Numbered from the stretch's first letter, positions 43,426 to 52,598 are shown. The stretch: 61,363 nt of DNA from Nocardiopsis endophytica (GCF_027706725.1 NZ_JAQFWQ010000036.1:1-61363), one strand, 5' to 3'. Notes: generated by a model from the letters alone, not told the origin. Made by a program: numbers and translations.

Positions 43426-44721
43426 GTGTTCTACGGGGAAGGCGAAGAGGGGCGGCTGCGGGCGGCGTTCGGCAACGGGCCGGTCCAGGTGTGGAAGTGG
43501 TGGTGGGAGCGCCGCCACCGGATCGGCGACTGGTTCGTGGCCGTGTGCGCCTTCCCCTGGACCGCGCTGTTCGACATCGCGCCGAGCGGGGGGCTGGCCA
43601 CCGGGTCCACCGCCGCCATGGCGCTGGCGACGGCCCTGCCCTTCCCCCTGCAGGTCGCCGCGGGGCTCGTGCTCGGACTGGTGATCCCGGCCGGGGTGTC
43701 GGTGCTGCTGGTCCTCCGCCGCAGCCGGCCCGAGTGGCTGCTGGCCGTGTCGGCCGCGCTGCTGCTGCTCCTGGGCAACCCGGTGCCGGCCATGCTGGCG
43801 CTGTACACCTACGCGTCGTGGTTCAACGACCGGCGCAGGCTGGCCACCTGGACCGCCGTGACCGTGGTCGCGGGCGGGGCCGCCTTCGCCGTGTCGGACG
43901 CCCCGAAGACCGCCTCGGTGTTCTTCCTCCTCACCGGGGTGGCGCTGCCGCTCACCCTGGGGCTGTGGGTGGGCACCCGCCGCCAGCTCATCGGCAACCT
44001 GCGCGAGCGGGCCGAGCGGCTGGAGCGCGAGCAGTACCTGATGGCCGACCGGGCCATCAACGCCGAGCGCACCCGCATCGCCCGGGAGATGCACGACGTG
44101 GTGGCGCACCGGGTCAGCATGATGGTCCTGCAGGCGGGCGGGCTGGAGGTGAACGCCTCCGACGAGCGCACGGCCGAGGTGGCGGGGCTGATCCGCACCA
44201 CGGGGCGCGAGGCGCTGGGCGAGCTGCGGGAGATCCTCGGGGTGCTGCGCGACTCGGCCGACGGGTCCGGTCCGGCGCCCACGGCGCCGCAGCCGGTCCT
44301 GGCCGACCTGGGGCGGCTGGTGGGGGAGTGGCACACCGCCGGGATGAATGTGGTGTGGAGCACCCGCGGGCGGGTGCGCCCGCTGCCCGCCCAAGTGGAG
44401 CGCACCGCGTACCGCGTGGTTCAGGAGGCGCTGACCAACGCCGGGCGCCACGCACCGGGCGCGCGGGTGCAGGTCAGGGTCGACTACGGGGAGAGCGACC
44501 TGGAGGTGGCGGTGGCCAACGAGCCGCCCCCGCCGCGCACCGGGGGCGCTCCGGAGCCGCCGATGGGGGGAGGCTACGGGCTGGCGGGCCTGCACGAGCG
44601 GGTGGCGCTGGCCGACGGCACCCTGACGGCGGGGCCGTACCCGGACGGCGGATGGCAGGTGCGGGCGGTCCTCCCGCTGAGGCAGGACGAGACCCCCTCC
44701 GGTGAGGAGGGGGACCGGTGA
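43426..44721 (+). CDS. Sensor histidine kinase, NarX/DesK-type
   Basis: A 431-residue membrane kinase: about five to six helices in the first 190 residues, a short coiled region (RERAERLEREQYLM), HisKA_3 with phospho-acceptor His in RTRIAREMHDVVAHRVSMMV, and HATPase with VVQEALTNAGRHAPG and a G box, GGGYGLAGLHERV. The GTG start at 43426 gives VFYGEGEEG. The long membrane part without an extracellular domain suggests intramembrane sensing, as in kinases paired with peptide exporters. It is followed by its response regulator 136 bp away and divergent from the ABC exporter. Confidence 0.92.
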   Translation: MFYGEGEEGRLRAAFGNGPVQVWKWWWERRHRIGDWFVAVCAFPWTALFDIAPSGGLATGSTAAMALATALPFPLQVAAGLVLGLVIPAGVSVLLVLRRSRPEWLLAVSAALLLLLGNPVPAMLALYTYASWFNDRRRLATWTAVTVVAGGAAFAVSDAPKTASVFFLLTGVALPLTLGLWVGTRRQLIGNLRERAERLEREQYLMADRAINAERTRIAREMHDVVAHRVSMMVLQAGGLEVNASDERTAEVAGLIRTTGREALGELREILGVLRDSADGSGPAPTAPQPVLADLGRLVGEWHTAGMNVVWSTRGRVRPLPAQVERTAYRVVQEALTNAGRHAPGARVQVRVDYGESDLEVAVANEPPPPRTGGAPEPPMGGGYGLAGLHERVALADGTLTAGPYPDGGWQVRAVLPLRQDETPSGEEGDR

Positions 44722-44857
44722 GCCCGGCCCGTGAAGGTTCGGCGCCGGCGCAGGCGTCCGCCGTTCCCCTCGCGATGCGCTAGCGTCGCGCGTGGCAGGG
44801 GGAGCGCGCCGGGGCGCGGTGCCCGGGGGTGCAAGGCGGTGACGGGGAAGGCGGCCG

Positions 44858-45505
44858 ATGATCCGCACGGTTCTGGTCGACGATGAGCAGCTGGTCCGCT
44901 CGGGGCTGAAGATGATCCTGGAGGCGGCCGACGACATCGAGGTCGTCGGCGAGGCCTCGGACGGCGCCGAAGCGGTCCAGGTCGCCCGCGAGACCGCCCC
45001 CGATGTCATGCTCCTGGACATCCGCATGCCCGGGGTGGACGGGCTCACCGCCGCCGCCGAGCTGGCGGAGCTGCCCACCCCTCCCCGGGTGGTGCTGCTG
45101 ACCACCTTCGACCTCGACGAATACGTGCACAGGGCGCTGCGCGCCGGGGCCGTGGGGTTCCTGCTCAAGGACACCCCGCCCCGGGACCTCATCGGGGCGG
45201 TGCGCACCGTGCACGAGGGCAACGCGATGCTCGCGCCGAGCGTGACCAAGCGGATGCTGGAGCGCTTCGCCGCGCCCGTCGCCCCCGCCTCCAGCGAGGC
45301 CGAGCGGCGCCTGTCGGTGCTCAGCGACCGGGAGCGGCAGGTGCTGGTGGCCATCGCCCGGGGCATGTCCAACGCCGAGGCGGGCCGGGAGCTGGGCATG
45401 CGCGAGGCGACGGTCAAGGCGCACGTCAGCCGCATCCTGGCGAAGATGGAGATGACCAACCGGGTGCAGGCGGCCATCCTGGCCCACGACGCGGGCTGGG
45501 TCTGA
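44858..45505 (+). CDS. NarL/LuxR-type response regulator
   Basis: A 215-residue response regulator. The receiver has VLVDDEQLVRSGLKMILEAA, phospho-acceptor Asp in VMLLDIRMPGVDG, Thr in VVLLTTFDLDEYV and Lys in GFLLKDTPPRDL. The LuxR HTH (about 147-205) has LSVLSDRERQVLVAIARGMS and ATVKAHVSRILAKMEMTNRV. It is the obvious partner of the kinase just upstream and likely controls the divergent ABC exporter through the ACCGAC motifs in their promoter. It converges on the acyltransferase-like gene. Confidence 0.94.
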   Translation: MIRTVLVDDEQLVRSGLKMILEAADDIEVVGEASDGAEAVQVARETAPDVMLLDIRMPGVDGLTAAAELAELPTPPRVVLLTTFDLDEYVHRALRAGAVGFLLKDTPPRDLIGAVRTVHEGNAMLAPSVTKRMLERFAAPVAPASSEAERRLSVLSDRERQVLVAIARGMSNAEAGRELGMREATVKAHVSRILAKMEMTNRVQAAILAHDAGWV

Positions 45506-45553
45506 CCCACCCGGCCGGGGCGCGCCCGCGGCCGCCCCTGGCGCCCGCCCCCG

Positions 45554-46948
45554 TCACCCCTTCGGACGTGCGTGGGCCCCCGTCCGTGGGCCGGGGGCGG
45601 CCGCCTGGGCCAGCGTCGACACGGTGGCTTCCAGCGGCCCCCGCCCGACCAGCCTCCGCCACAGGAACGCGCCGATGAGCGAGGCGATGAAGAACACCTC
45701 CGCCATGTGCGCGTCGACCGCCCCGGCCAGACCCACGAAGTGGTCGGGCAACCACGCCTGCCAGGCCATGGCCAGCGCGTGCACGGCGTACACCGAGAGC
45801 GCCATCGCGCCCGCCGCGGTGAACGGCTCCAGCAGCCGGGGCAGGCGCTCGGCGGCCCACAGGCAGCCGGCAAGGATGCACGCGGCCACGCCGACGCCCC
45901 CGGCGACCTCCACGCTGGTGGAGGTGTGCGGCATGCTGGTGAGCAGCCACCGGGCGTCGTCGGTCGGGATCGAGCCGATGACCTCCTCGCGCGGGCCGAG
46001 CGCGTCGTAGAGCCCGTAGTTGTACCAGGCGTGCCAGGACACCCGGTAGGCGACGGCGGCCAGCAGGGCCCCGCCGAGGGCCAGCCGCAGCCGCACCACC
46101 CGGGAGCGCAGGTCGAGGCGGCCCACCGCGAGCCCGGCCAGCACCGCGCCCAGGTAGGCGAGGGCGGGGTAGTAGCCGTAGACGCCCAGCTCCAGCATGC
46201 CCTGGCCGAGGAGGAGGTGGGCGGGGTCCCGGCCGTTCCACGCCTCGGTGAAGGCGGACACGGCGCCGCCGGTGTCGTTGGACCGGCGCAGCAGGAACAG
46301 GAGCTGCGGCCCGGCGGCCAGGGCGGCCGCGGCGGCGGTGGCGGCCCAGCGGGCGGGCAGGCGCAGGAACGGCAGGGCCAGCAGGAAGTACAGGCCGTAG
46401 AAGGTGATGATCACCGTCAGGTTGGACTGGCCGGCGGTGATGACGGCGTGCAGGAGCCAGCCGATGACCAGCAGGCAGGCGCCGCGCACCGCCACCCGGG
46501 CGGCGGTGGTGCGGGCGCGCCGCCCCCGGTGCGGGCGGGCGCCCCCGGACGCCAGCGCCAGGGAGACACCGGCCAGGAAGGCGAACAGGATGGTGGAGCG
46601 GCCCCAGGCGTAGGTGAAGACGATCGCGGCGGTCGGCCGGTCCGCCTCCAGGAACGGAACGCCGAAGTGGATGACGAGCATGCCCGCGATGGCGAGGTAG
46701 CGGGCGAGGTCGACGCCGGTCAGCCGCCCGGGGGGCGGCGGATGGGGAGGCTCCTCGTCGGGCGGTGCCGCATCGGCGGCGGCCCGGCCGCCCGGCGGCT
46801 CCGGCCCTGGGTCCGGGCCGGGAGCCCGTCCGGGGGCCGGGACGCGGACGGCGTCCGGCACGCCGACGGCCCGGACGGGCGGCCCGTCCGGTACCGGCGG
46901 CGAGGAGAGCAGAGTCGACGCAGGCTGAGCGGGGTGCGGCTGCTTCAT
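45554..46948 (-). CDS. Membrane acyltransferase-like protein (DUF1624/DUF418 type)
   Basis: A 464-residue integral membrane protein. The first 75 residues are Pro/Ala-rich and probably cytoplasmic; from RLTGVDLARYLAIAGMLVIH on there are about ten hydrophobic helices. The R-x4-D-x2-R beginning and the late AAGAMALSVYAVHALAMAWQ are typical of the DUF1624 (heparan-alpha-glucosaminide acetyltransferase-like) and DUF418 families, which move acyl groups across or onto membrane-linked molecules. The ATG at 46948 is the first after a non-conserved stretch. The substrate is unknown; glycan acetylation is a reasonable guess only. Confidence 0.75.
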   Translation of the reverse strand: MKQPHPAQPASTLLSSPPVPDGPPVRAVGVPDAVRVPAPGRAPGPDPGPEPPGGRAAADAAPPDEEPPHPPPPGRLTGVDLARYLAIAGMLVIHFGVPFLEADRPTAAIVFTYAWGRSTILFAFLAGVSLALASGGARPHRGRRARTTAARVAVRGACLLVIGWLLHAVITAGQSNLTVIITFYGLYFLLALPFLRLPARWAATAAAAALAAGPQLLFLLRRSNDTGGAVSAFTEAWNGRDPAHLLLGQGMLELGVYGYYPALAYLGAVLAGLAVGRLDLRSRVVRLRLALGGALLAAVAYRVSWHAWYNYGLYDALGPREEVIGSIPTDDARWLLTSMPHTSTSVEVAGGVGVAACILAGCLWAAERLPRLLEPFTAAGAMALSVYAVHALAMAWQAWLPDHFVGLAGAVDAHMAEVFFIASLIGAFLWRRLVGRGPLEATVSTLAQAAAPGPRTGAHARPKG

Positions 46949-47137
46949 GGTCCTCGTGGGTGCGGGGTGAGGGAGACGAGTGTGGGGGTGTCTCCCTGTG
47001 CGTTCAGTAGTAGCAGCATGTGACCGTCGGTCTCCACTCGCCCTGCTGAGCGCCTGCCGATCGGCTCCGGCGCCCCGGCCGTGTGCGGCCGGTCGGCACC
47101 GTGGGCGGGCAAGCGCGGGCTTGCTAGCGTGGTCCGC

Positions 47138-47677
47138 ATGTCGAATCACGCGCCCGAGATGCGGGCGTCGCACGCGGACCGCGACCGCGTCGTCGAGGTC
47201 CTGCAGGCTGCCGCGGCCGACGGCCGACTCGGCGCCGAGGAGCTCGACACCCGGGTGGAGAGGGCGCTGAACGCCCGGACGCGCGGGGAGCTGTCCGCGC
47301 TCACCGCCGACCTGCCGGCCCGGCCCGAGGCCAAGGAGGTCCTGGTGATCAGGCAGGCCGGCGGGAAGTACGTCCAGGACGGGCGGTGGCCCGTTCCGCC
47401 GCGGATCGATGTGCACACGCAGATCTGCAGGGTGACCCTCGACTTCACCCGTGCGCTGATCACGTCGAACCTGGTGCGCATCAACGCCGAGATGATGCAC
47501 GGCCGCCTGCGCCTGGTCACCCCGCCCGGAACGGTGGTCGACGCCGGCGGGCTCAACCTCGCCTTCTCCAAGGCCAAGGTCGCCTCAAAGGATTTCTCCG
47601 CCGACGCGCCCCTTCACATCGAGGTCTCCGGGTCCCTTCTCCACGCCAAACTCATCGAACGCCGGGGGCGCGGCTGA
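47138..47677 (+). CDS. DUF1707 SHOCT-like domain protein
   Basis: A 179-residue protein with the actinobacterial DUF1707 domain at the start: MRASHADRDRVVEVLQAAAA, then DGRLGAEELDTRVERALNAR and ELSALTADLP. This short helical domain is usually fused to a membrane or cell-wall-related region; here a beta-rich C-terminal half follows (VHTQICRVTLDFTRALITSN, GGLNLAFSKAKV) with no membrane helix, resembling a small DUF2154-like domain. The start at ATG 47138 places the domain at the N-terminus. It is divergent from the acyltransferase-like gene. Function is unknown. Confidence 0.85.
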   Translation: MSNHAPEMRASHADRDRVVEVLQAAAADGRLGAEELDTRVERALNARTRGELSALTADLPARPEAKEVLVIRQAGGKYVQDGRWPVPPRIDVHTQICRVTLDFTRALITSNLVRINAEMMHGRLRLVTPPGTVVDAGGLNLAFSKAKVASKDFSADAPLHIEVSGSLLHAKLIERRGRG

Positions 47678-47763
47678 AAAGCCGCGGGACGGCGATTCGT
47701 CCCCGCAGGCCTCCCAGCATCATTCCGCTTCCGATGGGCTCCGGCTCATGAAGGCCTGCGGGG
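47669..47763. terminator. Two hairpins between convergent genes
   Basis: CGCGGCT-gaaa-AGCCGCG (47669-47686) overlaps the DUF1707 stop codon and has a GAAA tetraloop. A second, larger stem follows: CCCCGCAGGCCT (47701-47712) with AGGCCTGCGGGG (47752-47763). Together they separate the DUF1707 and SH3 genes. Confidence 0.65.
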
Positions 47764-47812
47764 AATTCGACGGCCGGGGATTCGCGGCCGGTACTTCGCG
47801 GCGGGTGCTCCG

Positions 47813-48157
47813 TCAGGTGACGTTTCCGGAGTAGACCCAGCCGCACCAGTCGTTGGCCCGTGTCGTGTACTGCACGCGGTACCAGACGTTGCCGTGGCTG
47901 TTCCTGGTCACCTCGTAGATGCCCAGCTGGTAGTCGGCGGGGAGGGTGAGGATCTCCCTGTAGCTGGCGGCGGGGCCCGTGCGCAGGGGTGATGTGGACT
48001 TGGTGTAGGTCACGCCGATGCGCGAACCGGAGCACGCGGCGGCGGTCCGGACGCCGTCGTCCGCCTGCGAGGCCTCGGCCGCCGAGGCCGGGGCCGTGGC
48101 GGTGAAGACCGCTCCGACGGTGAGAAGCCCAATGGCGAACGCGTGGAGACGGGACAT
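47813..48157 (-). CDS. Small secreted SH3-domain-like protein
   Basis: A 114-residue secreted protein. A signal peptide (MSRLHAFAIGLLTVGAVFTA, cleavage near ASA) precedes a bacterial SH3-type domain: SRIGVTYTKSTSPLRTGPAA, YEVTRNSHGNVWYRVQYTT and WCGWVYSGNVT. Cys in AACSGS and WCGW may form a disulphide. SH3b domains bind cell-wall peptides; alone and secreted, this could be a wall-binding or inhibitor-like protein. ATG 48157 has a TTGGAGAG ribosome-binding site. The 48158-48583 region upstream contains no gene but holds the promoter for the MFS gene. Confidence 0.8.
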   Translation of the reverse strand: MSRLHAFAIGLLTVGAVFTATAPASAAEASQADDGVRTAAACSGSRIGVTYTKSTSPLRTGPAASYREILTLPADYQLGIYEVTRNSHGNVWYRVQYTTRANDWCGWVYSGNVT

Positions 48158-48483
48158 CGCACTCTCCAATACGGAATACGGGGGACAGGTGTGCCGGGGT
48201 CGGTGCCGTTCGTACAGATGCCGTTCGTACAGGCGTCGGTGAAAGACCTTGATCGAATCGTGCGGACTCGGCCCGGGGGAGAGATCAGAGTACGGAAAAC
48301 GGTAACCATCGGATTTTCGGCGGTCAACGAATTTCGACTCAGATGCAAACGACCTGCTCTGTGCGGATGAACGCGGTGCCGGGCGGCGCCCGGTCCGCCC
48401 CGCCGCCCACTGCGCCCTGCGCGCACCCGCGTCGGACGCCGTTCCCTCAGGTCACGGTCGGGTCGCGAAGGCCGGAAGGGGCG

Positions 48484-48501
48484 TTGACATACCGGCTGGT
48501 C
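48484..48501 (+). promoter_or_regulatory. Promoter -35 and TetR-operator-like site before MFS gene
   Basis: TTGACA (48484-48489) is directly followed by ACCGGCTGGTC (48491-48501). The latter matches two sites upstream of the tetR gene (ACCGGTTGGCC and ACCGGCCGGTC). The position over a -35 element suits repression by that TetR protein. Confidence 0.5.
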
Positions 48502-48583
48502 GGTTCCATCGTCGGGCCAGGTGCCGGGGCGTCCCGCATCGCCCCGGCGCCCGTGGTCCCATCCCCTGCCGAGGAGGACCGGC

Positions 48584-49915
48584 ATGTCCGCTGACCCCCC
48601 GACCACCCCCGCCTCTCCCGGGCTGGACGTCCCCCTGCGCACACGCCGGGTCGTCGCCGGTGCGGCGGCCGCCACGGCCACCGTCGAGTGGTACGAGTTC
48701 TTCGTCTTCAGCGTCGCCGCCGCCCTGGTGTTCGGCTCGCTGTTCTTCCCCGAGTTCAGTCCGGTCGCCGGGGTCCTCGCCTCCTTCGCGGCCTTCGCGG
48801 TCGGCTTCCTCGCCCGCCCCCTCGGCGGGGTGATCGGCGGCCAGCTCGGCGACACCTACGGCCGCAAACCGGTCCTGGTGTGGGCGCTGGCGGGGATGGG
48901 CGCCGCCACCACCGCCATCGGGCTGCTGCCCTCCTACGAGGCCATCGGCATCGCCGCCCCCATCGCCCTGGTGCTGCTGCGCCTGGTCCAGGGCATCGCC
49001 GTGGGCATGCAGTGGGGCGGTGCGGCCCTGCTCGCCACCGAGTACGCCCCGGAGGGCCGCCGCGGCCTCTACGGCAGCCTGGTCCAGATGGGCGTGCCGC
49101 TCGGGCTCGTCGCCGCGTACGGCGTCTACTTCGCGGTCAGCTTCGCCACCGGCGACGAGTCCTTCGCCGCCTGGGGGTGGCGGATCCCGTTCCTGCTCGG
49201 CGTCTTCGTCCTGGTCCTGGCCTGGCTGATCCACCGCAACGTCGAGGAGACCCCCGATTTCCGCCGCGCCGCCGCCGAGCGGCAAGAACGGGGCTCGCCC
49301 CTGCGCGACGTCCTGCGCTCCCACAAGGCCACGGTGCTGCTGGCGGCGGGCAGTTTCGCGGTCAACACCGCTACGTTCTACATCTTGATCACCGGGATCC
49401 TGGACTACGCGACCCGCGAGCTCGGTCTGGCCCGGGAGGCCGTGCTCGCCGTCGCCCTCGGGCTGAGCCTGTTCCAGCTGCCGCTGATGCCGATCGCCGC
49501 GTCGGTGTCCGACCGGATCGGGCGCATCCGCGTCTACACCTTCGGGATCGTCGGGCTCTGCCTGTGGGCGGTGCCGCTCTTCCTCCTCGTCGACACCGGC
49601 GACATCCTGCTCATGGCCGTCGGGATGTTCGTCGCGGGGGTCTTCCTGAGCGTCATGTACGCCCCGCAGGCCGCCCTGTTCGCCGAGCTGTTCTCGGCCG
49701 AGGTGCGCTACACCGGCGCCTCGCTCGGCTACCAGATCGCCTCGGTGGTCGGCGGCGGGTTCGCCCCGTTCGCGATGGTGGCCCTGCTCAGCGTGGCGGG
49801 AACGTCCATGGCGGTCTCGGCCTACCTCATCGCACTGGGTCTGGTGGCCCTGCTGTCGGTCGGCCTCCTGGTCCGCGGCCGCCGAGCCCGCGAGAAGGCC
49901 GGCGCCGAAGGGTGA
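48584..49915 (+). CDS. MHS-family MFS transporter (ProP/ShiA/KgtP-like)
   Basis: A 443-residue metabolite:H+ symporter of the MHS family. Typical features: AAATATVEWYEFFVFSVAAA (the GxxxEWYDFxxYG motif), RPLGGVIGGQLGDTYGRKPV (motif A) and LLRLVQGIAVGMQWGGAALL (the QGxxxGGEWGGA-like motif, here MQWGGA), followed by SLVQMGVPLGL and WGWRIPFLLG. Family members import organic acids, shikimate, proline or betaine. ATG 48584 has a GAGGAGG ribosome-binding site. It converges with the tetR gene; shared operator-like motifs suggest that TetR regulates it. Confidence 0.92.
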   Translation: MSADPPTTPASPGLDVPLRTRRVVAGAAAATATVEWYEFFVFSVAAALVFGSLFFPEFSPVAGVLASFAAFAVGFLARPLGGVIGGQLGDTYGRKPVLVWALAGMGAATTAIGLLPSYEAIGIAAPIALVLLRLVQGIAVGMQWGGAALLATEYAPEGRRGLYGSLVQMGVPLGLVAAYGVYFAVSFATGDESFAAWGWRIPFLLGVFVLVLAWLIHRNVEETPDFRRAAAERQERGSPLRDVLRSHKATVLLAAGSFAVNTATFYILITGILDYATRELGLAREAVLAVALGLSLFQLPLMPIAASVSDRIGRIRVYTFGIVGLCLWAVPLFLLVDTGDILLMAVGMFVAGVFLSVMYAPQAALFAELFSAEVRYTGASLGYQIASVVGGGFAPFAMVALLSVAGTSMAVSAYLIALGLVALLSVGLLVRGRRAREKAGAEG

Positions 49916-49920
49916 CGGGC

Positions 49921-49957
49921 GAGTGGACCGGCCGCCACGGCACAGGCCGGTCCACTC
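49921..49957. terminator. Bidirectional hairpin terminator
   Basis: GAGTGGACCGGCC (49921-49933) and GGCCGGTCCACTC (49945-49957) form a perfect 13-bp stem with an 11-nt loop between the convergent MFS and tetR genes. Confidence 0.85.
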
Positions 49958-50050
49958 CCGGATCCGGTCGGGCCCCGGCCTCCAGGTCTCACACGCTGTA
50001 GCGTCTCCACTTCCGTGCACCCGCCTCCGACCGGGGCGCGGGATCGGCAT

Positions 50051-50743
50051 TCACGGCTGGGGCAGGTCTTTCACTGCTGCAGGCCCCGGGCCGTCGGGGC
50101 GGAGGGCGCTCAGGAGCAGGTCCGCGTAGTGGTCGCCGATCTCGGTGGGGGCCAGTTCGCCGTCGGGGCGGTACCAGGTGCTCAGGTGGTGCACCGACCC
50201 GAAGTAGAAGTCGACCACGATGTCGGCGGGCACCCGGTCGGTGAACACGCCCTCGCGCTGCCCCTCGGTGATCAGGGAGCGGAACAGCTCGTGGTAGGTC
50301 CGGCGCTGCGACCGCACCTCGCGTTGCTTGCCCTCGCTGAGCTGGTGCAGGGAGCGGAAGAAGATCGTCGCGTCGTCCAGGTTGGCGATGGTCGTCACCA
50401 CCACGTCGGCCGCCGCGCGGCGCACCCGCTCGGACACGGGGCCGCCCTCGGCGGCGATCGCCTCCAGGCGCTCCATCTGCATGCGCAGGACGCGGGCGTA
50501 GACCTCCGCCAGCAGGTCGTCCTTGGAGTCGAAGTAGTGGTACATCGCGCCCTTGGTGACCCGGGCGGTCTCCACGATCTCCTGCACCGAGGTGCGGTCG
50601 AACCCCTTGTCGGCGAACAGGCGGGTGGCCACCGCCAGCAGCCGCTGCGGGACCGGGTTGTCGGGTGAGGCGGCGGCGATCAGCGCGGTGTCGGGCGCGG
50701 TCGCGGTCGGCTTGGCCCGACCGCCGCGGGTACGCACGGCCAC
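50051..50743 (-). CDS. TetR family transcriptional regulator
   Basis: A 230-residue regulator with a TetR HTH at about 30-80 (RLLAVATRLFADKGFDRTSV, EIVETARVTKGAMYHYFDSK) and a helical ligand domain with an acyl-regulator flavour (IFFRSLHQLSEGKQREVRSQ, FYFGSVHHLSTWY). This layout resembles TetR proteins that control acyl-CoA metabolism (KstR2/FadR-like), which is inference. The GTG start is at 50743 or 50737. Operator-like ACCGGYYGGYC motifs lie about 80-105 bp upstream and also before the MFS gene at 48584. Confidence 0.9.
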   Translation of the reverse strand: MAVRTRGGRAKPTATAPDTALIAAASPDNPVPQRLLAVATRLFADKGFDRTSVQEIVETARVTKGAMYHYFDSKDDLLAEVYARVLRMQMERLEAIAAEGGPVSERVRRAAADVVVTTIANLDDATIFFRSLHQLSEGKQREVRSQRRTYHELFRSLITEGQREGVFTDRVPADIVVDFYFGSVHHLSTWYRPDGELAPTEIGDHYADLLLSALRPDGPGPAAVKDLPQP

Positions 50744-50822
50744 GGCACGGCCTTTCTGTCGGGGGCGCGGACCGGGTGGTCCGGCGGGCTGGTGGGCCTC
50801 GGGAAGGCCTGGGAACACAATA

Positions 50823-50849
50823 GACCGGTTGGCCTGTTACCGGCCGGTC
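50823..50849 (-). promoter_or_regulatory. Two TetR-operator-like sites upstream of tetR
   Basis: GACCGGTTGGCC (50823-50834) and ACCGGCCGGTC (50839-50849) are adjacent, similar partial palindromes. Their repetition and the match to the site at 48491 suggest autoregulation. Confidence 0.55.
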
Positions 50850-50887
50850 TCTTCGGTGGGATCCCTCACCGGGGGAGGACGGCGGAG

Positions 50888-50923
50888 GGGGCCGGTACCC
50901 GCTCCGGAGCGGGCACCGGCCCC
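50888..50923 (-). terminator. Hairpin terminator downstream of GH10-like hydrolase
   Basis: GGGGCCGGTACCCGCTCC and GGAGCGGGCACCGGCCCC abut directly and pair at 17 of 18 positions. The site is 20 bp after the stop of the leftward gene at 50943-52598. Confidence 0.75.
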
Positions 50924-50942
50924 GCGGTCCCACGCCTCGCGG

Positions 50943-52598
50943 TCAGCCCACGTGGTGTACCGCCGGACGGCTCTCGTGGTGCAGGCGGTCCAGCGCCGTC
51001 ACGTAGTACGTCCGGTCGCCGCCGCCCTCCGGGTCGGTGAACACCGTCTTCCCGCCGCCGGACGCACGCACGGTCCCGATCATGTTCCTCGGGTCCTTGA
51101 GGCCGCACCACCGGTCGTCCGGGTCCGGCCCCCCGTCGAACCGGTAGACGGCGAAGTAGGCCGCCGGGGTGCGCCGGTGCGGGCGGATCGTCAGCTCGGT
51201 GCCGCCCTCACCGGCCTCGGCACCCACCACGTGCGGCCGCCACGGCGCACGGCCGCCCAGGTCCTCCTTGACCGGGATCAGCGCGGGAGACGAGTAGTGG
51301 TCCTCGACCACCGCCTCCATCGCCTCGCTCGCGTTGGTCCGCAGCGAGGTCGCGCTGAAGTACACGTCCCCGGCGACGTTCGGGTACCGCCGGTTGAGGT
51401 CCAGGTGGCGGGAGAGCTCCTGCGGGTCGGACCAGGCGCCGTCGTTGCCGGCCTTGTACGCCGCCTGCCCGATGTACAGGTGCACCCCGGTGCCCTCGAC
51501 CGTCTCGGCCCACCAGGGCACCAGCTTCGCGTAGTCGGCCACCGGCAGCCCGATCTCCCAGTACACCTGCGGGTTGATGTAGTCCACCCAGCCCTCGCGG
51601 ACCCACGTGCGGCTGTCGGCGAAGATGCCGCTGTAGGACTCGAACCCGGAGGTGTCCGAGCCGTCGGGGTCGCTGGAGGCGTTGCGCCAGATCCCGAACG
51701 GGCTGATGCCGAACTTCACGTGCGGCTTGGCCGCGTGGACCGCCTCGCCCATCTCCTCGACCAGCCGGTTCACGTTGTCGCGCCGCCAGTCTCCGATGTC
51801 GTCGAAGCCGCCCCCGTACTCGGCGAAGGTGTCCCCGTCCGGGATCTCCTGGCCGCCGGAGGGATAGGGGTAGAAGTAGTCGTCGAAGTGGACGCCGTCC
51901 ATGTCGTAGCCCTCGACCGCGTCCATCATGGCCTCGATGACGAACGCGCGGACCTCGGGCACGCCCGGGTCGTAGTACAGGCGCCCGCCGTAGGAGAACA
52001 CCCAGTCCGGGTTCCGCCGCGCCGGGTGGTCCTCGGTCAGCCGCCCGGGGTCGTCGTGCATGGCCACCCGGTAGGGGTTGAACCAGCCGTGGAACTCCAG
52101 GTTGCGCGCGTGCGCCTGGTCCACGGCATAGGCGAGCGGGTCGTAGCCGGGGTCGCGCCCCTGCTCGCCGGTCAGCCATTCGGACCAGGGCTCGTGCGGG
52201 GAGGGCCAGAACGCGTCGGCGGTCGGCCGGATCTGCACGAACACGGCGTTGAGCCCATTGGCCTGGGCCTCGTCGTAGAGCGCGTCGAGCTCGTCGCGCT
52301 GCTCCTTCGGGCTGAGGCCGGGCTCGCTGGGCCAGTCGATGTTGACGACGCTCGCGATCCACTCGGCGCGCATCCGGCGCTTGGGCGGGGCGTCGGCGGG
52401 GGGTTCGCATCCGGCTCCGGGCCGTCCGGCGCCCTCGGCGCCCTCGGAGCGGCCGGGGGAGGCCGACGCCGGGGGCGCGGCCGTGAGCGCTGCGGTCAGG
52501 AGGAAGGCGAGCACGCCGCACACGGCGGCGGTTCGGGGGATGGGGGCCGCGGCCGCGTCGCGGGGCGACGGGCGGGCGGTCCGGTCGGGGCGGGCCAA
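50943..52598 (-). CDS. Secreted glycosyl hydrolase-like protein, GHL10 (DUF187)
   Basis: A 551-residue exported protein. TTG 52598 follows AAGGAGCC and opens a signal peptide with core VCGVLAFLLTAALTAAPPAS. The GHL10/YngK-type barrel starts RRMRAEWIASVVNIDWPSEP and shows NAVFVQIRPTADAFWPS, HGWFNPYRVAMHDDPG, DMDGVHFDDYFYPYP, FGISPFGIWRN and WVDYINPQVYWEIG. A C-terminal fibronectin-like beta domain follows (about 430-545, YFAVYRFDGG, TYYVTALDRL). Related proteins act on bacterial polysaccharides, but the substrate here is unknown. A perfect 20-bp palindrome precedes the gene. Confidence 0.87.
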   Translation of the reverse strand: MARPDRTARPSPRDAAAAPIPRTAAVCGVLAFLLTAALTAAPPASASPGRSEGAEGAGRPGAGCEPPADAPPKRRMRAEWIASVVNIDWPSEPGLSPKEQRDELDALYDEAQANGLNAVFVQIRPTADAFWPSPHEPWSEWLTGEQGRDPGYDPLAYAVDQAHARNLEFHGWFNPYRVAMHDDPGRLTEDHPARRNPDWVFSYGGRLYYDPGVPEVRAFVIEAMMDAVEGYDMDGVHFDDYFYPYPSGGQEIPDGDTFAEYGGGFDDIGDWRRDNVNRLVEEMGEAVHAAKPHVKFGISPFGIWRNASSDPDGSDTSGFESYSGIFADSRTWVREGWVDYINPQVYWEIGLPVADYAKLVPWWAETVEGTGVHLYIGQAAYKAGNDGAWSDPQELSRHLDLNRRYPNVAGDVYFSATSLRTNASEAMEAVVEDHYSSPALIPVKEDLGGRAPWRPHVVGAEAGEGGTELTIRPHRRTPAAYFAVYRFDGGPDPDDRWCGLKDPRNMIGTVRASGGGKTVFTDPEGGGDRTYYVTALDRLHHESRPAVHHVG

